64,000 nucleotides of DNA. It comes from Sympetrum striolatum (Eukaryota; Arthropoda; Insecta; Odonata; Libellulidae). The first letter of the stretch is position 1; each line of letters starts with the position of its first letter. The DNA is taken from NCBI GenBank assembly GCA_947579665.1, contig OX388345.1, positions 73,895,454 to 73,959,453 on the forward strand, given 5' to 3'. Positions 46,171-59,546 of the stretch are shown piece after piece. The notes below the pieces were generated by a model, which saw nothing but the letters and a program-made list of their open reading frames with translations, searched no databases and was not told the origin of the DNA. The position numbers and the translations under genes were made by a program.

Positions 46171-49100
46171 GTAAGTATATGTTTGTTACTTTATCTTTAA
46201 AATAACTTTAAATAAATTTGTAATTTATCACTAATAGGATTGCATTTATGAAGTATTTTTTAATATTTTTAGGAAATTTCATTCGTAAACTATCGTGAGC
46301 TCTATGAATTTTCAATCTTCATCTCAATCTTAAAAGATATGCCCTTTTCTATCATATCATTTAGTTATCGTTTAATCCTTCTTATATCACAAACATACAC
46401 CCTTCCGTTTTATCTCTGCGTTTCTGAAAATAATCGCGGAATGACATTTCCGCTTTTAAATAAACTGTATCCGAAGTCAATTGATAATTTGCTTTTATTT
46501 CTTGATTAAGATGTACAGTTTTCTAAAAATTGTCTTAATAACTCGAAGATGAAAAAAAATAAGATAAAATAAACAATTAAGATGAATTTCCACTTACTGA
46601 AAGCCGAATCATTTGAAAAGAAAATCTATTTAAAATCAATACCAGGACTTAGAAACCATAAAGCATTAGTTTTACTACTTTCAACAAGGAATATTTCATA
46701 AAAAGTAAAAAATAAACAATCGATGTTAATCAATATGTCAGTAAATTATTGACAAAGTATGAATAACGTAATGGATATTAAGCTTCTATACATGAACATC
46801 TTTGAGCTTTTTGCGGGAAGGATTTTATAAATGAATGTACGTGTCCTATCTATGTTTGCATATTCCCTCTTGTCCATCATCATAACATATCACACTAGAC
46901 CAATTCGAATGACATTATGTGTTTGCATAGCGAAGTTAAGGAAAGGGTTTTTTGAACGTAGGAATGCGCATTTGTTGGCGTGAAGGTCACTCTAGGTCTT
47001 TTAACAAGATTTTGGACCTTGATACTTTAAAATATTATAAAAATGTATCGTATTAAAGGGGTCTTCGGATGTGTTGTTTTAGATATTGTTAAATCTATAA
47101 TATGTAAGTGAGATGATTGAGAAACTTCTTAAATGACAAGTGACTAATAAAAGAAACAATGTAAAGTGTTATTTTATAGGAACAGTAATTATAGAATACA
47201 TCTGATGTAAATGCGGGAATAAATAGGTGGAGTAATAGGGGGATGTTTACTAATGTTTAAGTCTTTTTCGTACTTAAAAATGTGACCTAATCCTGTTCTT
47301 TAATATAGTGATGTTATTGAAGAATTTTTAAATGAAATAATGCATGTGTGAAAGAGTAATTAACAATGTTTTGGGGCTGCCTTCTAAATTATTTTTAATT
47401 GTAGCAAACAATAAAAAACGATCTTTATTAGTTTTACTATTATGTACCGAGGCAGTGGAAACGAAATCACGACCCACGGGCAACGCCTGCAGTGCATGCA
47501 AATGCATACGATAACCAATTACCCAATTTCTAATTCTAAATAACTAACAAAAAGTCAACGACTGCTGCGGCTTCCGCGAAATTCCGTCAATGCATCTTTG
47601 CTTTCTAAGTTACAGCAATTTACTTTTATTAAAATCATTGGAAGTCGAGAATCAGCGAGTGTTCTGAAATGCCCTATCGATTGTTGTATAGCAGGGATCC
47701 GAAATATATTTTTATATGCTATCGAGCACTTATTTAGAAACACAAATAATTGTGTTTATGATGCTGTCATAAAATCGATGGACTTAAAGAAATGTTGCAT
47801 GCGACTTTTACAATATGGAAGCATGATGAAAAGTATCAACGTGCCTGATTATCTAAACACTGGTTAAAAAAACTCTAATATCGCGAATTGCAAAGAAGTT
47901 CCAATGAATATCATCATTTTGTACTCATAATGTTACATTGCAGTTCATTAATGTAACTGAATTATTTTACCGTACTAACGGTAATATTCTATATTCACTA
48001 GAGCTCTCCTATTATATCGAAACTAATTAAGGAAATATTCACCAAGTCTTTCCAATTACATAAACGATATGCAAATGATCAAAGCCAATAAAATGAAAAC
48101 ATGCATTTATTGAAAATGAAATCCGTCGATAAAATGTACATATGAATTCTCCTTACCTAAAAAGTTGACATCTCGGTTGCAGGAGTCCACGAAACTCTTA
48201 ATCTCAACGACTTTCGATTTTGAAACACGCGAGACGAACACACCAGGAAAACATCTAAAGGAGAGGTTATTTACTTGAAATCTAGAAAAAATATAAATCA
48301 CATTAATATCAATATATATATTAATATAAATTAAATTAATATAAAATAATTGCTTTTAGGTAAATATTCTAATCTGCAGCCTTGAGCATGTACAGACATG
48401 ACCGATATGATGGGCGACTTTCAAAGGAAATTTCTGTTACATTAATTTCAATATCTCTTCCCGCTTACTATTAAGGATCGCTACTTTAAAACCCTAAAAT
48501 ACAGGCATGAAAATAACTATCGAAATTTAATACTGGTGACTCTAATAATTCATTAGTTGAGAAAAAATTAATTTTTTTTTGAAAGGGAAATTCAAAATTC
48601 GGTTTGGAAGGAGAAAAATTAATTACCTATGATGATGAGTAGCGTATATATATAGTATAGTATATAGTATATATATATATATAGTATATATATATAGTAT
48701 AGTAGCGTATATATAGTATAAATACTATTCAAAAGAATAGACGCAGCCTTAGTTATATCGACGATAAAATACAAAAAGTGAGAAATATACCTTTCAATTA
48801 TACGATGCCTATTTAACATCGACACCATAAAGACCAGAACAAGATGCACCAAATAAATTCAGTAATGGTACTTAAAGTATCCCAATCAAAGCTATAAAAA
48901 TATTATGAATGCACCAAGATATAAATTATATAATTTAAAATTACATTATAATTTAAAATATAAGTATTAAGTGGTGAAACAATTCCTATGTCATCAAAAA
49001 TATGCAGTGGATTTCATATGCTCTAAAAGAGCCCTCGGCTAAGTCTCTGAAATGCTCCCAATGTTTGTCAGTAGAGCTGTGACTATCTATTTCTATAGAT

Positions 49101-49690
49101 AACTTCTATTAACTCTTTGAAATTCGTTTTTTAGCAAGTGCTATAAATGTTGAGTTTATTGAAGTAATGAAGAGATCAAACAAAGAACTTTCAATGAAAA
49201 AAAGCCCGCATTTAGGGATTAAAAGTTTTGTTAAGATTTTGGACTAATGCGAAACGCATTAAAAATGAAATATTGAAAATTAACGTTAAAATAATCTAAA
49301 AGAGCAAACTGAAAGTCAAACAAAAAGACATTCGATCTATTTCGGCACTACTTAATTGCTGCGAATTAAATTTATTCATTTCAGAAGGCGAGGCGTAATT
49401 AATAAATCAATTAATATTATTATTATTACTATTTTCAAAAATTGTTTAATCTTTAACAAACTAATTTCACTGTGTGGCCTTGCGCCTAATGGTTACTTTG
49501 GTCGTTATATTATATAGTGCATTCGGAACTCCAATATTCAAGTAGTCACTTCTATAACGTAAGCGGTAGACATGCAAATTTGAAAGAAAATAAAATGAAG
49601 ATATGAATCAATGAAAATAAAATTAATATTGTTAAAAATAAATACAAATTGTAAAAACCTAGATTAGAACACCAGTTGTCGGTGACCGTG
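46171..49690. other. Left-arm interior without recognised genes
   Basis: AT-rich and only weakly alignable with the right arm. 48230-48480 resembles 49730-49960 (CTTGAAATCTAGAAAAAAT, AACATGTA-GGAC, GACTTTCAAA-GA-ATTTC-GTTA), two copies of a unit about 1.47 kb apart. 48640-48720 is a TATATAG microsatellite. The 47598-47867 frame has an ordinary composition but no motif or right-arm support. Confidence 0.45.
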
Positions 49691-50445
49691 ATCCTATTCC
49701 GTGACGAATTCCTTCAACGAACTTTGATTTCGAGAGACGCACGTAAATCATCGATGGGAGACGTTAAATTTACTTAAAATCTGGAAAAAAATAGAAAATG
49801 CAATTAATATAAAATTAAGTAAAACTAATCAGGAAAATATTCTTATCTGAAGCGTTGAACATGTATGGACGTTAACAATTTGAGAGTTGACTTTCAAATG
49901 AGATTTCCGTTATTTTAATATCAGCATATCCGTAATGCATACTATTAAAGATAACGACTTATTCTTCATCGAGATACATGCACTTTCATTGATCTAGGAT
50001 TGAAATTCTGATGACGATAATTGATCTGACAAAACGGTAATTAACTATTCATGCATCCTTTTTCGACTGTAAATTTAGAACTTTGGTTCAGGTGAAAGAT
50101 TCCGTAGCCGCACTCACGAGTATCGAATCAAATTCAAAAGAATGGTCGTGGGCTGTATCGGATTAAAAATAAAATGAAGACAATAAATGACACTACTAAT
50201 ATAAGAAATAAACGTGATAAATGAAATATCGGAACGAATCCAAATAATACAATTTCATAATGAAAGTAAATCGAATTTAATTTAATTATATTTAATCTAG
50301 GCTCGCTAAAACAATAATGAATAATAATAAACTTCGATATACATTAAACTATTATGGATTGGGAAAATGACTCATTTATTTTCAATTGCCTGTAACCGTT
50401 ACATTCAAAATAGGTTTTTTCCGTTATTCTATTGTTTGATAAATG

Positions 50446-50526
50446 TACACTCCTGGCCAAAATTAATGCAGCACCTCCATAGCGATCCTTACGGCTGGTG
50501 CTGCGTTAATTTTGGCCAGGACTGTA
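50446..50526. mobile_element. 81-bp Tc1/mariner-type MITE, left arm only
   Basis: Ends TACACTCCTGGCCAAAATTA and the complement with few mismatches, starting and ending in TA, the Tc1/mariner target. At the matching place in the right arm (about 56215-56225) the sequence is continuous, giving an empty site. The insertion is therefore younger than the duplication. Confidence 0.85.
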
Positions 50527-50599
50527 CCACGCGAAAATCCCAGTTTGATCCAGTTCCCTTTCCTATGGTTCTTCACTTGATATTTAGCGTAAAATAAAT

Positions 50600-51520
50600 A
50601 AGTTTTTCATTTTTAACTTAAGCATCGATTAAAATTTATGATATTTTTTATGACGTTCATTTGCGACAGTATCATTACGTGCTTATCAAATCGGATTATT
50701 AATTTATCAAACAGTGAGACGATCGATTTCAAGAATGTACGTTGAAGGAAAAGTAGTAATCTTCTATCTCGAAAGACGACTGCACTTAATGGCCTACTCA
50801 TAGACATAGAAAAGTGGCGCATCTATAATTCGCAATGTCGACACTTGAGATATCTACATTTACAAATCGCAAGGAAAATTCTTCATTGATAGGAGACTAA
50901 AAAAATGAAATTCTATTCGGATATCTAAAATTACATACCATAAATACGAAATCCTAAGTCGTGACCACAGAAATCCTGACACCTTGGAAAATACTCCACG
51001 AATAGTGACTCCACTCCACTTATATAAAAACAAAAATAACTTAACGAGTAAAAATAATTGAAAAATAATCAATTGTTTAGTTATAATAAAATTGACCATT
51101 GAAGATATGTGTTTTTTATTTCTAATTTAAGCTTTGATTTACTTTTCTGGCACTCGTTAACGACGAAAATTTACAAACTAATCATAACGTAATTACCAAA
51201 TCGAGTAATTGCAGAAAAGAATTTTGAGTACAATCTGAGAGTAAAAGGAATACGAGATAACGAGAAAGAATTCTTTTGTCTTCAGGGACGACTGAACTGA
51301 ATGACCTTCTCATAGACACGGGAACGTTACGCACAAATATTACGCAACAAACGAACTTATAATATCAGAAATTCCAACTCAAGGTAGACAATTTTACTTT
51401 GATAAGAGACTTCAAGTTCAATTAAGATATTTCATGCAGCATATCATACAGAGGAATTCCTTCGTGACGTTCACTGATATATTAACACACCGAAATTCGT
51501 TCTCTCTTTTCGTTAACGAG
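50600..51520 (-). repeat. Decayed tandem units in the left arm
   Basis: Two units about 515 bp apart share, on the minus strand, a core like TCTATGAGWAGG followed by CATTMAGTKCAGTCGTC, then a purine-rich stretch (AGAYARAAGA) and a GATTTGRTAA block. The corresponding right-arm units lie at about 55250 and 55940. Short minus frames start at the shared ATGAGWAGG (for example 50822-50613), but they differ between units and I do not treat them as genes. Confidence 0.55.
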
Positions 51521-51700
51521 TAATCAGGAACATGAATATTTATTTCTAAAAGGAGATTGCTAGACATTAGGAATATTAATTATTAACAAAAAAATCGTTT
51601 AACTTTACAACATGGCTCCGATTCCCAGGTTCCCCAATCAACACAATTCGATAAATTTAAATTCTAACTGTTATTTCAGAAAATTCAGTAAACGATACTC

Positions 51701-51830
51701 ACCTGAAGAAATCGGAACAGCAAATGAGAACTTTACCGTTTGAACAAATTTTGAACACTATTCCTGCGCTGTGATTGGTCCATTTCGAATTCGCTGTCAT
51801 TGGCCCCGACCACCCTCGGTTTTTATAATT
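51701..51830 (-). promoter_or_regulatory. Mirror-image CCAAT/splice-donor module, left copy
   Basis: On the minus strand: two CCAAT boxes (complement of ATTGG at 51774-51778 and 51799-51803, 25 bp apart), then about 70 bp and CAG|GTGAGT (donor at 51702). Nearly identical to the right copy (about 93 percent). This reads as a promoter, a short first exon and a first intron, directed away from the palindrome centre. Confidence 0.5.
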
Positions 51831-51999
51831 TTATAATCAATAATTACAATTAAATTAATAGCCAAATCAATGAGATATTGTTATTATTGATTTTTAAGAA
51901 TTTCTTTCTTGTTAATTATTTTTTAAACATTAATTTTAAATTTTGCGTATATTATTATAACTACTCATAATCTATAAACAAATGAATGGGATAAGTAAA

Positions 52000-54555
52000 T
52001 GGGTATATATCTGTTTTTTTTAATTTATTTATTTATTTATTTGATAAGTTCATAGAAAATGAAATTATGTATTGTTGAAAGTGAATTTTAAAAGTTTTGG
52101 ATGTAATTTTTTAAATGTTATTTATTTTCACAAAATGTTAATTTGGCGATAAACTAGAATATACGAGTATCCATACCATAAATCAATTTATTTTAATATT
52201 ACACCAGTATTACGACATTAAGGTATTTAATCATACATTATAACTCCTGATTTTCTGTAACAAAGAATAGGATTTGCTTAAGCGCACATTTAATTGATTT
52301 ACATTGCTGTTGCGGGCAATACTTCATAAAAATATTAATTTAAAGAAGCATTTACTATCCACAATATCTCCATTATATATGAAAAGATTAATTTATTTTC
52401 ACCGTAAGAATTCCTTTGTTTCGATATATCTTCACAGTGATTGATTCTCAATCGCTAAAAATCTCGTGGTTTTATTATGTGTCCATATCTACTTCAACGC
52501 AAACATTCATCTTTTTAAGTACTAGAAGGCAAACATTGCTGTCACTGAAATCGCTAAGAAGAAAGAATATATACCTTCATTTTAAAATCATGTTTCAATA
52601 TTTAAACTTTTACCACCGAACCTATTAGTAAGGGGTTATTCCCATTATTTTTTTGCAGAAGCAGATAAATGACTATCTATCCCTTAGTTTTGTCTTCTTA
52701 ATAGCAGTGAAAATATGCAAGCTAAGGAGATAAAGGTGGGATTTCTGTCTGACCTTGATGTAGATTGTTAAGGAAATGCAATATTTTTAGTAATAATTGT
52801 TCTGAAGTTGCATTAACTTTTCCTAACCTGCGAGAAAACCATGGCATATCTGCCTCATCCCTCATAATATCCAGAAGGCCTCATTCCCTCTACTAAATTA
52901 ATTTTAGCTAATGGTGATCGAGATCGAGAATTTAACAGCATTTGAGCTGACGTCTCCTTGATATACCTCTAAAACATCAAGCCAACCAATCAAAGTAATT
53001 TCAAAATGAAACATAAGACAAATGGAGATTACAGGTCTAGATAGATTTACAAATTAACATTCAAATTTAATTTCGCTAAAATTTTCTACTATTTCTCACT
53101 AGAAAGATAGTGGCTGGCTATGGAATCATTCGATAAATCGAAGAAACAGCATCGAAAATGATGCTATCTTTCCGGGCTTAACAATATTACACGTTCTGAC
53201 AAACTAACAGATTCTATCAAATAGGAACATCGTTTTAGTAATTACATAATTATCTCCTCCTTAGGCTATGATATTGATACGAAAACTTGGCATAGATTGA
53301 AAATATAGACGTAAAATTAGATATCATTCATTCCATACTTACATTTATGTCATACATCACTGAAGGCAATATGTTTGTTTTCGAAGGTGGCACAATTCGT
53401 AAAACTCTAGCATTAACTTTCATCCATTCCTAGGTTGTCCTTCATTGACGATTCTTTAATCACTGATTTAGAATTCTACACTGGTACACTCTTACTAAAT
53501 GTAATCACTGATTATATAATTGATTCTGCTCTAAAGCCAAATATTTCTGGTTATACCACGGATGATTTGGAGTTATACGTCGTTCTTGTAGCACATTCAC
53601 AGCATAACATTTATCCATAAGCACACTCGATCTTGATCCCTTACAACAAATCCACTTTACCTACATAAAATAATAATTAGCACTCAAATATCACTTAATT
53701 TTGGCTCTTTACTTACATACTCAATACACCACGAGGCGATCACCAGACCTTTACCGCGCTTTCCAAAAATCGATCGTCTTGAAAAACCTGAATCACGTAT
53801 ATGGCGTTTCAGAATAAGTGAGTAATGTTTTTCTCGTGACTGACAGTCCTCGTTTCTGTTCTCACAATGGCGGCCATTATCTACCTCTAAAATACCAGCA
53901 TATTTTTCTTGCGAATGTTCCATCAATGCTAAGAAACTCGGACACGTGAATTTACCAGAGGAATACTCGAATGCCTTTCTTCGTAGTTATATCTGAACAT
54001 TCACTCTTGTGATTTCCGTCTAACTTAGACAAAGAGTTAAAAAAGTGGTGCTACAGTATATATAACTCAACACCTTAATTGTGTCGTATGTAATAGTGGT
54101 AAAAGCGAATGTTATTAAATCCCGTTAAAGTAATAGCAACTAAAATACAGATTATATCCACAAATTCCTAAGGTGAGAAGAAAAGCTGAGGAAAGGATTT
54201 GAAGAGGAAAGACACAGAAGGTATGAATGTTGAAATACTGTTCCTTATACAAGATCTTTAAAATAATGCAATACAACTCAAAGAGAATGTCTAACTATAG
54301 AGTGTTCTTTTTGACAGGATTTAGGTGTACACCTTTTATTATCATTGCAGTAAAGTATACGAAAATTTTCCGAATCTAGGAGTATTTTGTTTTCCATTTA
54401 GGAAAGGGTATCATACTATTAATCAACATATCTTAATTATCATTAACACCATCACTAGTTTCCTTAATGAAACTTCGTAGAAAAGAAGAAAGTCTATTTA
54501 TATATTGAAATATTATCAGAAATATCCATGTTAATTCTTTGAGTGTACAAATGCG
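52000..54555. other. Spacer at the centre of the inverted repeat
   Basis: About 2.5 kb of AT-rich sequence that does not pair with itself by eye. TTTATTTATTTATTTATTT at about 52023-52041. Short frames at 53435-53620 and 53684-53926 carry no recognised motif. Confidence 0.6.
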
Positions 54556-54714
54556 CTTCTCTCATTCATTTGTTCATATATTAAGAGTAGTTATAATATT
54601 AATAGCAAAGTGTAAAATTGATATTTACAAAAATGTAGATGTTCGAATAATGTTAAAATTCGATTTTAACAATTTCTAATTGAAATAGCTATTGATTTAA
54701 TTATAATTATAGAT

Positions 54715-54845
54715 TATAAAAACCGAGAGTGGTCGGGGCCAATGAGAGCGAATTCGAAATGGACCAATCACAGCACAGGAATAGTGTTCAAAATTTGTTC
54801 TAATGCTAAAGTTCTCATTTGCTGTTCGGATTTCTTCAGGTGAGT
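54715..54845 (+). promoter_or_regulatory. Mirror-image CCAAT/splice-donor module, right copy
   Basis: TATAAAAA at 54715-54722, CCAAT at 54739-54743 and 54764-54768, then CAG|GTGAGT with donor GT at 54840-54841. Spacing is the same as in the left copy. The two modules face away from each other across the spacer. No downstream exon could be placed with confidence. Confidence 0.5.
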
Positions 54846-55059
54846 ACCTTTTACTGAATTTTCTGGAAAAACCGTTAAATTTAAATTTACCGACTTGCGT
54901 TAATTGAGGAACCTGGAAATTGGAGGGATATTTTAAAGTTTAACTCTATATTTTTCTTATTAATTTTTATTTTTAAAGTCTAGCTATCTCTTTTTAGTAT
55001 AATATATAATATATATTATACTAAAATACTATATAATACGTTCGTGATTATTTGTCGAC

Positions 55060-56120
55060 GAAAGAACGAATTTCGGTAGGTTAATATATCCGTGAACGTC
55101 ACGAAGGAATTCCTGTGTATGGTATGATTCAAAAAATATCTTAATTGAACTTATTGTCTCTTATCAAAGGAATATTTTTTACCTTGGTTTGGAATTTCTG
55201 ATATTTTAAGTTCTTTTGTTGCGTAATATTTGTGAGTAACGTTTCCGTGTCTATGAGTAGGTCATTAAGTTCAGTTGTCCCTGAAGACCGAAGAATTTCG
55301 TCTCGTTATCTTGTATTTTGTTTACTCTAAGCTTGCACTTAAAATTCTTTATTGCAATCACTCGATTTGGTAATTAAGTTATGTAAAGTATGTAAATTTT
55401 CGTCGTCGATGAATGTCAAAAAAGTAAATCAAAACTTAAATAAAAAAGAAAGAACGCAAGTCTTAAATGGTATATTTAATTATAACTAAAAAGCACATGG
55501 AAAATAATGACTCGCTTTTAAAATTTGCTTGGTATTTAGCAAATATCCCTAACAGTAGAATAACGAAATTATTTTGTTGACTGTAACGGTTATTGGTATT
55601 TGAAATAATTTCATAATAAGGTTGTCCACTCTCATTGTATAGAAACTAATTCTCAAATGAATAACTTAATGCATTCATATTTTACTTTAATTTGAAATTA
55701 CCTGCTACGGATTACTGCTATAAGTTTGCCAACTTGCATTAATATCGTAACCTATTAAATCGGAGAATAACTGTAAAGACTAGTGATATATTTTGTACTC
55801 TTTGTTATTCGTTAAGTGATTTCGGTTCAGGATTTGAAATGTATTTTCAGTTGATTTAGTAATTTTTCGATTTTTAAATGTCAATATGTCAAGAGTCGAT
55901 TTGGCGTATTATGTTTGCGCCACGTTCTTTCCTCTATGAGTAGGTAATTTAGTTCAGTTGTCTTTCGAGATAGAAGAGTACTTCTTCACTGTGCATTCCT
56001 TGAAATCGATCGTATTATTACTGTTCGATTTAGTAATAATCCGATATTATATGCACGTAATGATATGTCTGTAAACGATCGTCGTAAATGAATATCATAA
56101 AGTTCAATCGATGTCTAAAA
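55060..56120 (+). repeat. Decayed tandem units in the right arm
   Basis: Two copies, about 680 bp apart, of TCTATGAGTAGG followed by TTAGTTCAGTTGTC (near 55253 and 55934), with purine-rich sequence after them. They are the counterparts of the left-arm units at 51.3 and 50.8 kb, so the tandem duplication is older than, or was copied with, the inversion. Confidence 0.55.
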
Positions 56121-56989
56121 TACTAATGAAAAACATATGTCTTTTACGCTGAATTTTAAGTAAAGAAGTTTACGAAAAAGAATTTTAACGAACCTGAACT
56201 TTTGGATGATATTTAGTAAATTTCTTGAACAATTGAATAACGGAAAATATTTGTTTGAATGTAACGGTTACAGGCCATTGAAAATAACTGAGTCACTTTC
56301 CCAATCTATAATACTTTAATCTATATCGAAGTTTATTCATTATTGTTTCAGTGAGCTTAAATTAAATATTATTAAATTGGATATGATATACATTCATTAT
56401 GGGATTTTACTATTTCGAGTCGTTCCGATATTTCATATATCAAGTTTAGTTATTTCTTAAATTAGTCGTGTAATTCTTCCAAATTTTGTGTATTCGCTGT
56501 TAACTATATCCATTCTTTTAATTTTATTCGATTTGGTACTCGTCAGTATGCATACAAGATTTTTGTCTTTCTCAAGCGAAGTTCGACCTTACTGTAGTAA
56601 AGAGATGCTTGAGTGGTCAATTACTGTTTTTTCCGACTCCTTCTTCATCAGAGTATCATTCCCGTATTAATGGCAATGCGTTTATCTCGATAAAAATTAT
56701 TTCGCTATATTTAATACCATCCATAACGGGTATGCTGATTTAAAGTAATAGAAATCTCATTTGAAAATTGACGTTCGTATTGATAACTCTATGCATGCTT
56801 CAGGCTTCAGAGTAGAATATTTAAAGGATAGCTATAATTTGATATCACATTAATATTTTTTACTATTTTTTCAGATTTTAAGCGAAAAATAACACTCCTT
56901 TCGTTGTTTTTTGCTGTGTGGTTCTCTCGTGTATCAAAATCAAAGGCCGTCGAAGATAGTCACGGAAGAGGCTCATGGATTCTGGCGAC

Positions 56990-59545
56990 TGGGGATAAGT
57001 AAATTACAATTTTATTTGAATCTTATAATTGAATTGAATTATATTGATTCATATCTATATTTTATTATCTTTCAAAATCATACGTCTATCGCTTACATAA
57101 TTGAAGAGACTGGTTGAATTTAAAAGTTCCGATGGTAGTATATAATTGAACGACCTCTTTAATGCAAACAGAAGGAGCAAGGGCACTCAAGGTGAAATTA
57201 GTTTATTAAAGTTAAGACAATTTGTGAACATATTACGCTTTAGTAATTATGCCTTGCCTTCATAAACCATTAATTTTAATGCTCAACGATTAAGTCCCTA
57301 ATCAGATGGACAGTCTTATTCAAACTTCCTTACAATTCGCCCATTTATATCATGTTAAATTTAAGTTCTTTTTAATAAAGATTAATACTTGCATTTCTAA
57401 TAAGTTTGTCATTCGTAGGAAATCTAAAAAAAAACTTCTTACTTCTAAATAGGGAGCTCTCTATTCTATTAAGGTATATCTTCGATTGCTGCTTTACACA
57501 ATAATTTTAACACTTACTTATTACCGAATTCCATTGAGTTGATTGCAGTTAAATATAAGAATAGATACTCTCAGGCGGCTCTAGTATTCGAAATGTATTG
57601 CGGGAATTCTACTTTTTTTATGAGTCATTCACCGAGAAGGTGGTAATTCAATGGCCAGGCATACTCGTATGAACAGAAATAATGAATATGTCATAAAAAC
57701 ATTTTATCTTTTACCTTTTGATCATTGGTTCTACCCTAGGGCACCATTTATATATTTCAAAGGGGCAATACAGAATTAAGTTTGAGGGTTTTCCCGATAT
57801 GATATCGACTTAAAATTTGTATCATTAATATGCTTGCAGAATGCAATCAAAATTTTACTCGTATAAGATAATCTCTATTTACAAATAACGAGAGCATGCC
57901 AGAGACAAAGCGGAGGGCTCTTTTGGAGGATTGGAAATTCTTATTCTTTGATGACGTAGGAATTATTTCACCAGTTCATTGTTTATTTTAATTTTGTCGC
58001 GGACATATGCCAGAGGGACGTATTTTCATGTTGAATGTCAAAACGCAGAAGTTGAGTGACTATATAACTTCAAAGAATTTCATTTTTATATTTAATTAAT
58101 GTTTTGAGATTTAGGTTTTACAGGAATAAGCATTTTTAAATTCAATAATATAGTTCTTCGTTTTCCTCAAACTGTTTGTGCGTTGTCGTCAAGTAAAGAG
58201 AACGCTTAGTTAAAATTGAATCAAACAGTTACGCAGACACGTCATTAAGCATCCAATACGATGAATTTTTTCATTTGCTTTACTATTTTCTCTGCTATTG
58301 CAGTCTGTACTCTGTATGAATCGATTAGTCATAGTTATGTGAGAAATATTTTGCTGGGTGTAAATTTATCAACAATTCTATTAAATATCCGAACGTTATC
58401 AGCAGTGAATTGATAAGTGGGGTCCTATAGATAATCCTATTGGAATTAGGCTAATCCATTGTAACTGGATTTTTTTATTTATGTATCAAATAGTCGTTGT
58501 TTTCGCAGAGCTTCGTGTTTAAATATCATTATTTCGTCATAATTTCGATTAAACGTACTGAGTTATGGGCTGTAGTAATTCCATGTCAATAAAAATGTGA
58601 TCCATTTATTTTTAAAGAGGAGAGTATAACTTTGTACAGTAAAAAGGAATCCAGCCTTACGCAAATCGTCTACTCTCGGAAGACACGGTTTTATTTGGCC
58701 TTCAGCCCTCCTGCTGCGAGTTACGAAGTATGAAATGCGCTTTCGTTCTCATCGAAGCATACACACAGAAAATCAAAATATTTTGTTATATCTTTGCCGT
58801 ATCATAATAAGTAACAATTGATAACTCTACTCTTTAATAAAGGATTAAGTACATCATCATATTACAATTCTGATCTTGGACTCGTTAAATAAAGTCTGAT
58901 TGTAATTAACATCAGTCTTATACCTAATGTTTACATTTGGGTCTTCCGAACACAAACATTCTTTTGTTTAGAAGAAAGAGACTTGTGAGAAACTTATACT
59001 ACATATCAAGCCTTTTTGATTTATTTGAAATTTCTGATGAGTTAAGACAACTTTTGCATGTGTAACATTCCAGTAAAGAAGCGTTTCACAGTTATTTCGA
59101 TCCAGGAATATTTCCTCTTCCTCTCCGTTTATCATTGACTGTAGTAGCATATTGTTATAATAAAAATAATAATATAACTTTATTTATGGTGTAAGAAGTA
59201 CACATATGCAAGAAAACTTATCTGATTGTTTTTGGAAATCTTCATGCAAAATGAATACTGAAACCCCCTTGGCCCAGTGAACATCATTTATCAATTTCTT
59301 TGTTGTAAAATCATCCCGTTAAGATTTCTTTGCAGTATTAAAAGTTGTTAACTTTCCCTCGAAGTTTTATTCCTTCCATATCTTTTGGTCTAAGTTTCGA
59401 TTTCTAGATGGAATATTCTTCGTTGATAGTTGTTATACCAAAGTATAATTATTTTTCAACCCCGTTCTTGATTTAAAACACATTTGTATTGTTTTCTACT
59501 AATCAGTTTTCGTGTCATTCTTCTTGGTAACAAACATATACTTTC
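56990..59545. other. Right-arm interior without recognised genes
   Basis: AT-rich. It aligns only weakly with the left arm (57000-57290 with about 49400-49680), and I cannot see clear correspondence between about 57300 and 59500. Indels must account for part of the length difference. Confidence 0.4.
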
Positions 59546-59546
59546 T

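Larger units (their letters stand above)
34901..51995 (+). repeat. Left arm of a giant imperfect inverted repeat
   Basis: Mirrors 54560-64000. Anchors read by eye (left/right): CR1 endonuclease 35041-35065 with 63836-63860; CR1 RT end 43383 with 61797; GC-rich island 44510-44790 with about 60895-61180; exon 45926-46170 with 59547-59791; 49690-49990 with about 56650-56990; 50270-50440 with 56225-56400; CCAAT/donor module 51701-51830 with 54711-54840. It includes a 6.3-kb RTE nest absent from the other arm, a 0.5-kb insert (43447-43945), a Tc1-type MITE and other indels. The left limit is not defined, because the partner runs off the window. Confidence 0.9.

Noticed and set aside
48640..48720. 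TATATAG array as a CRISPR-like or satellite array
   Set aside because: Simple microsatellite with no spacers.
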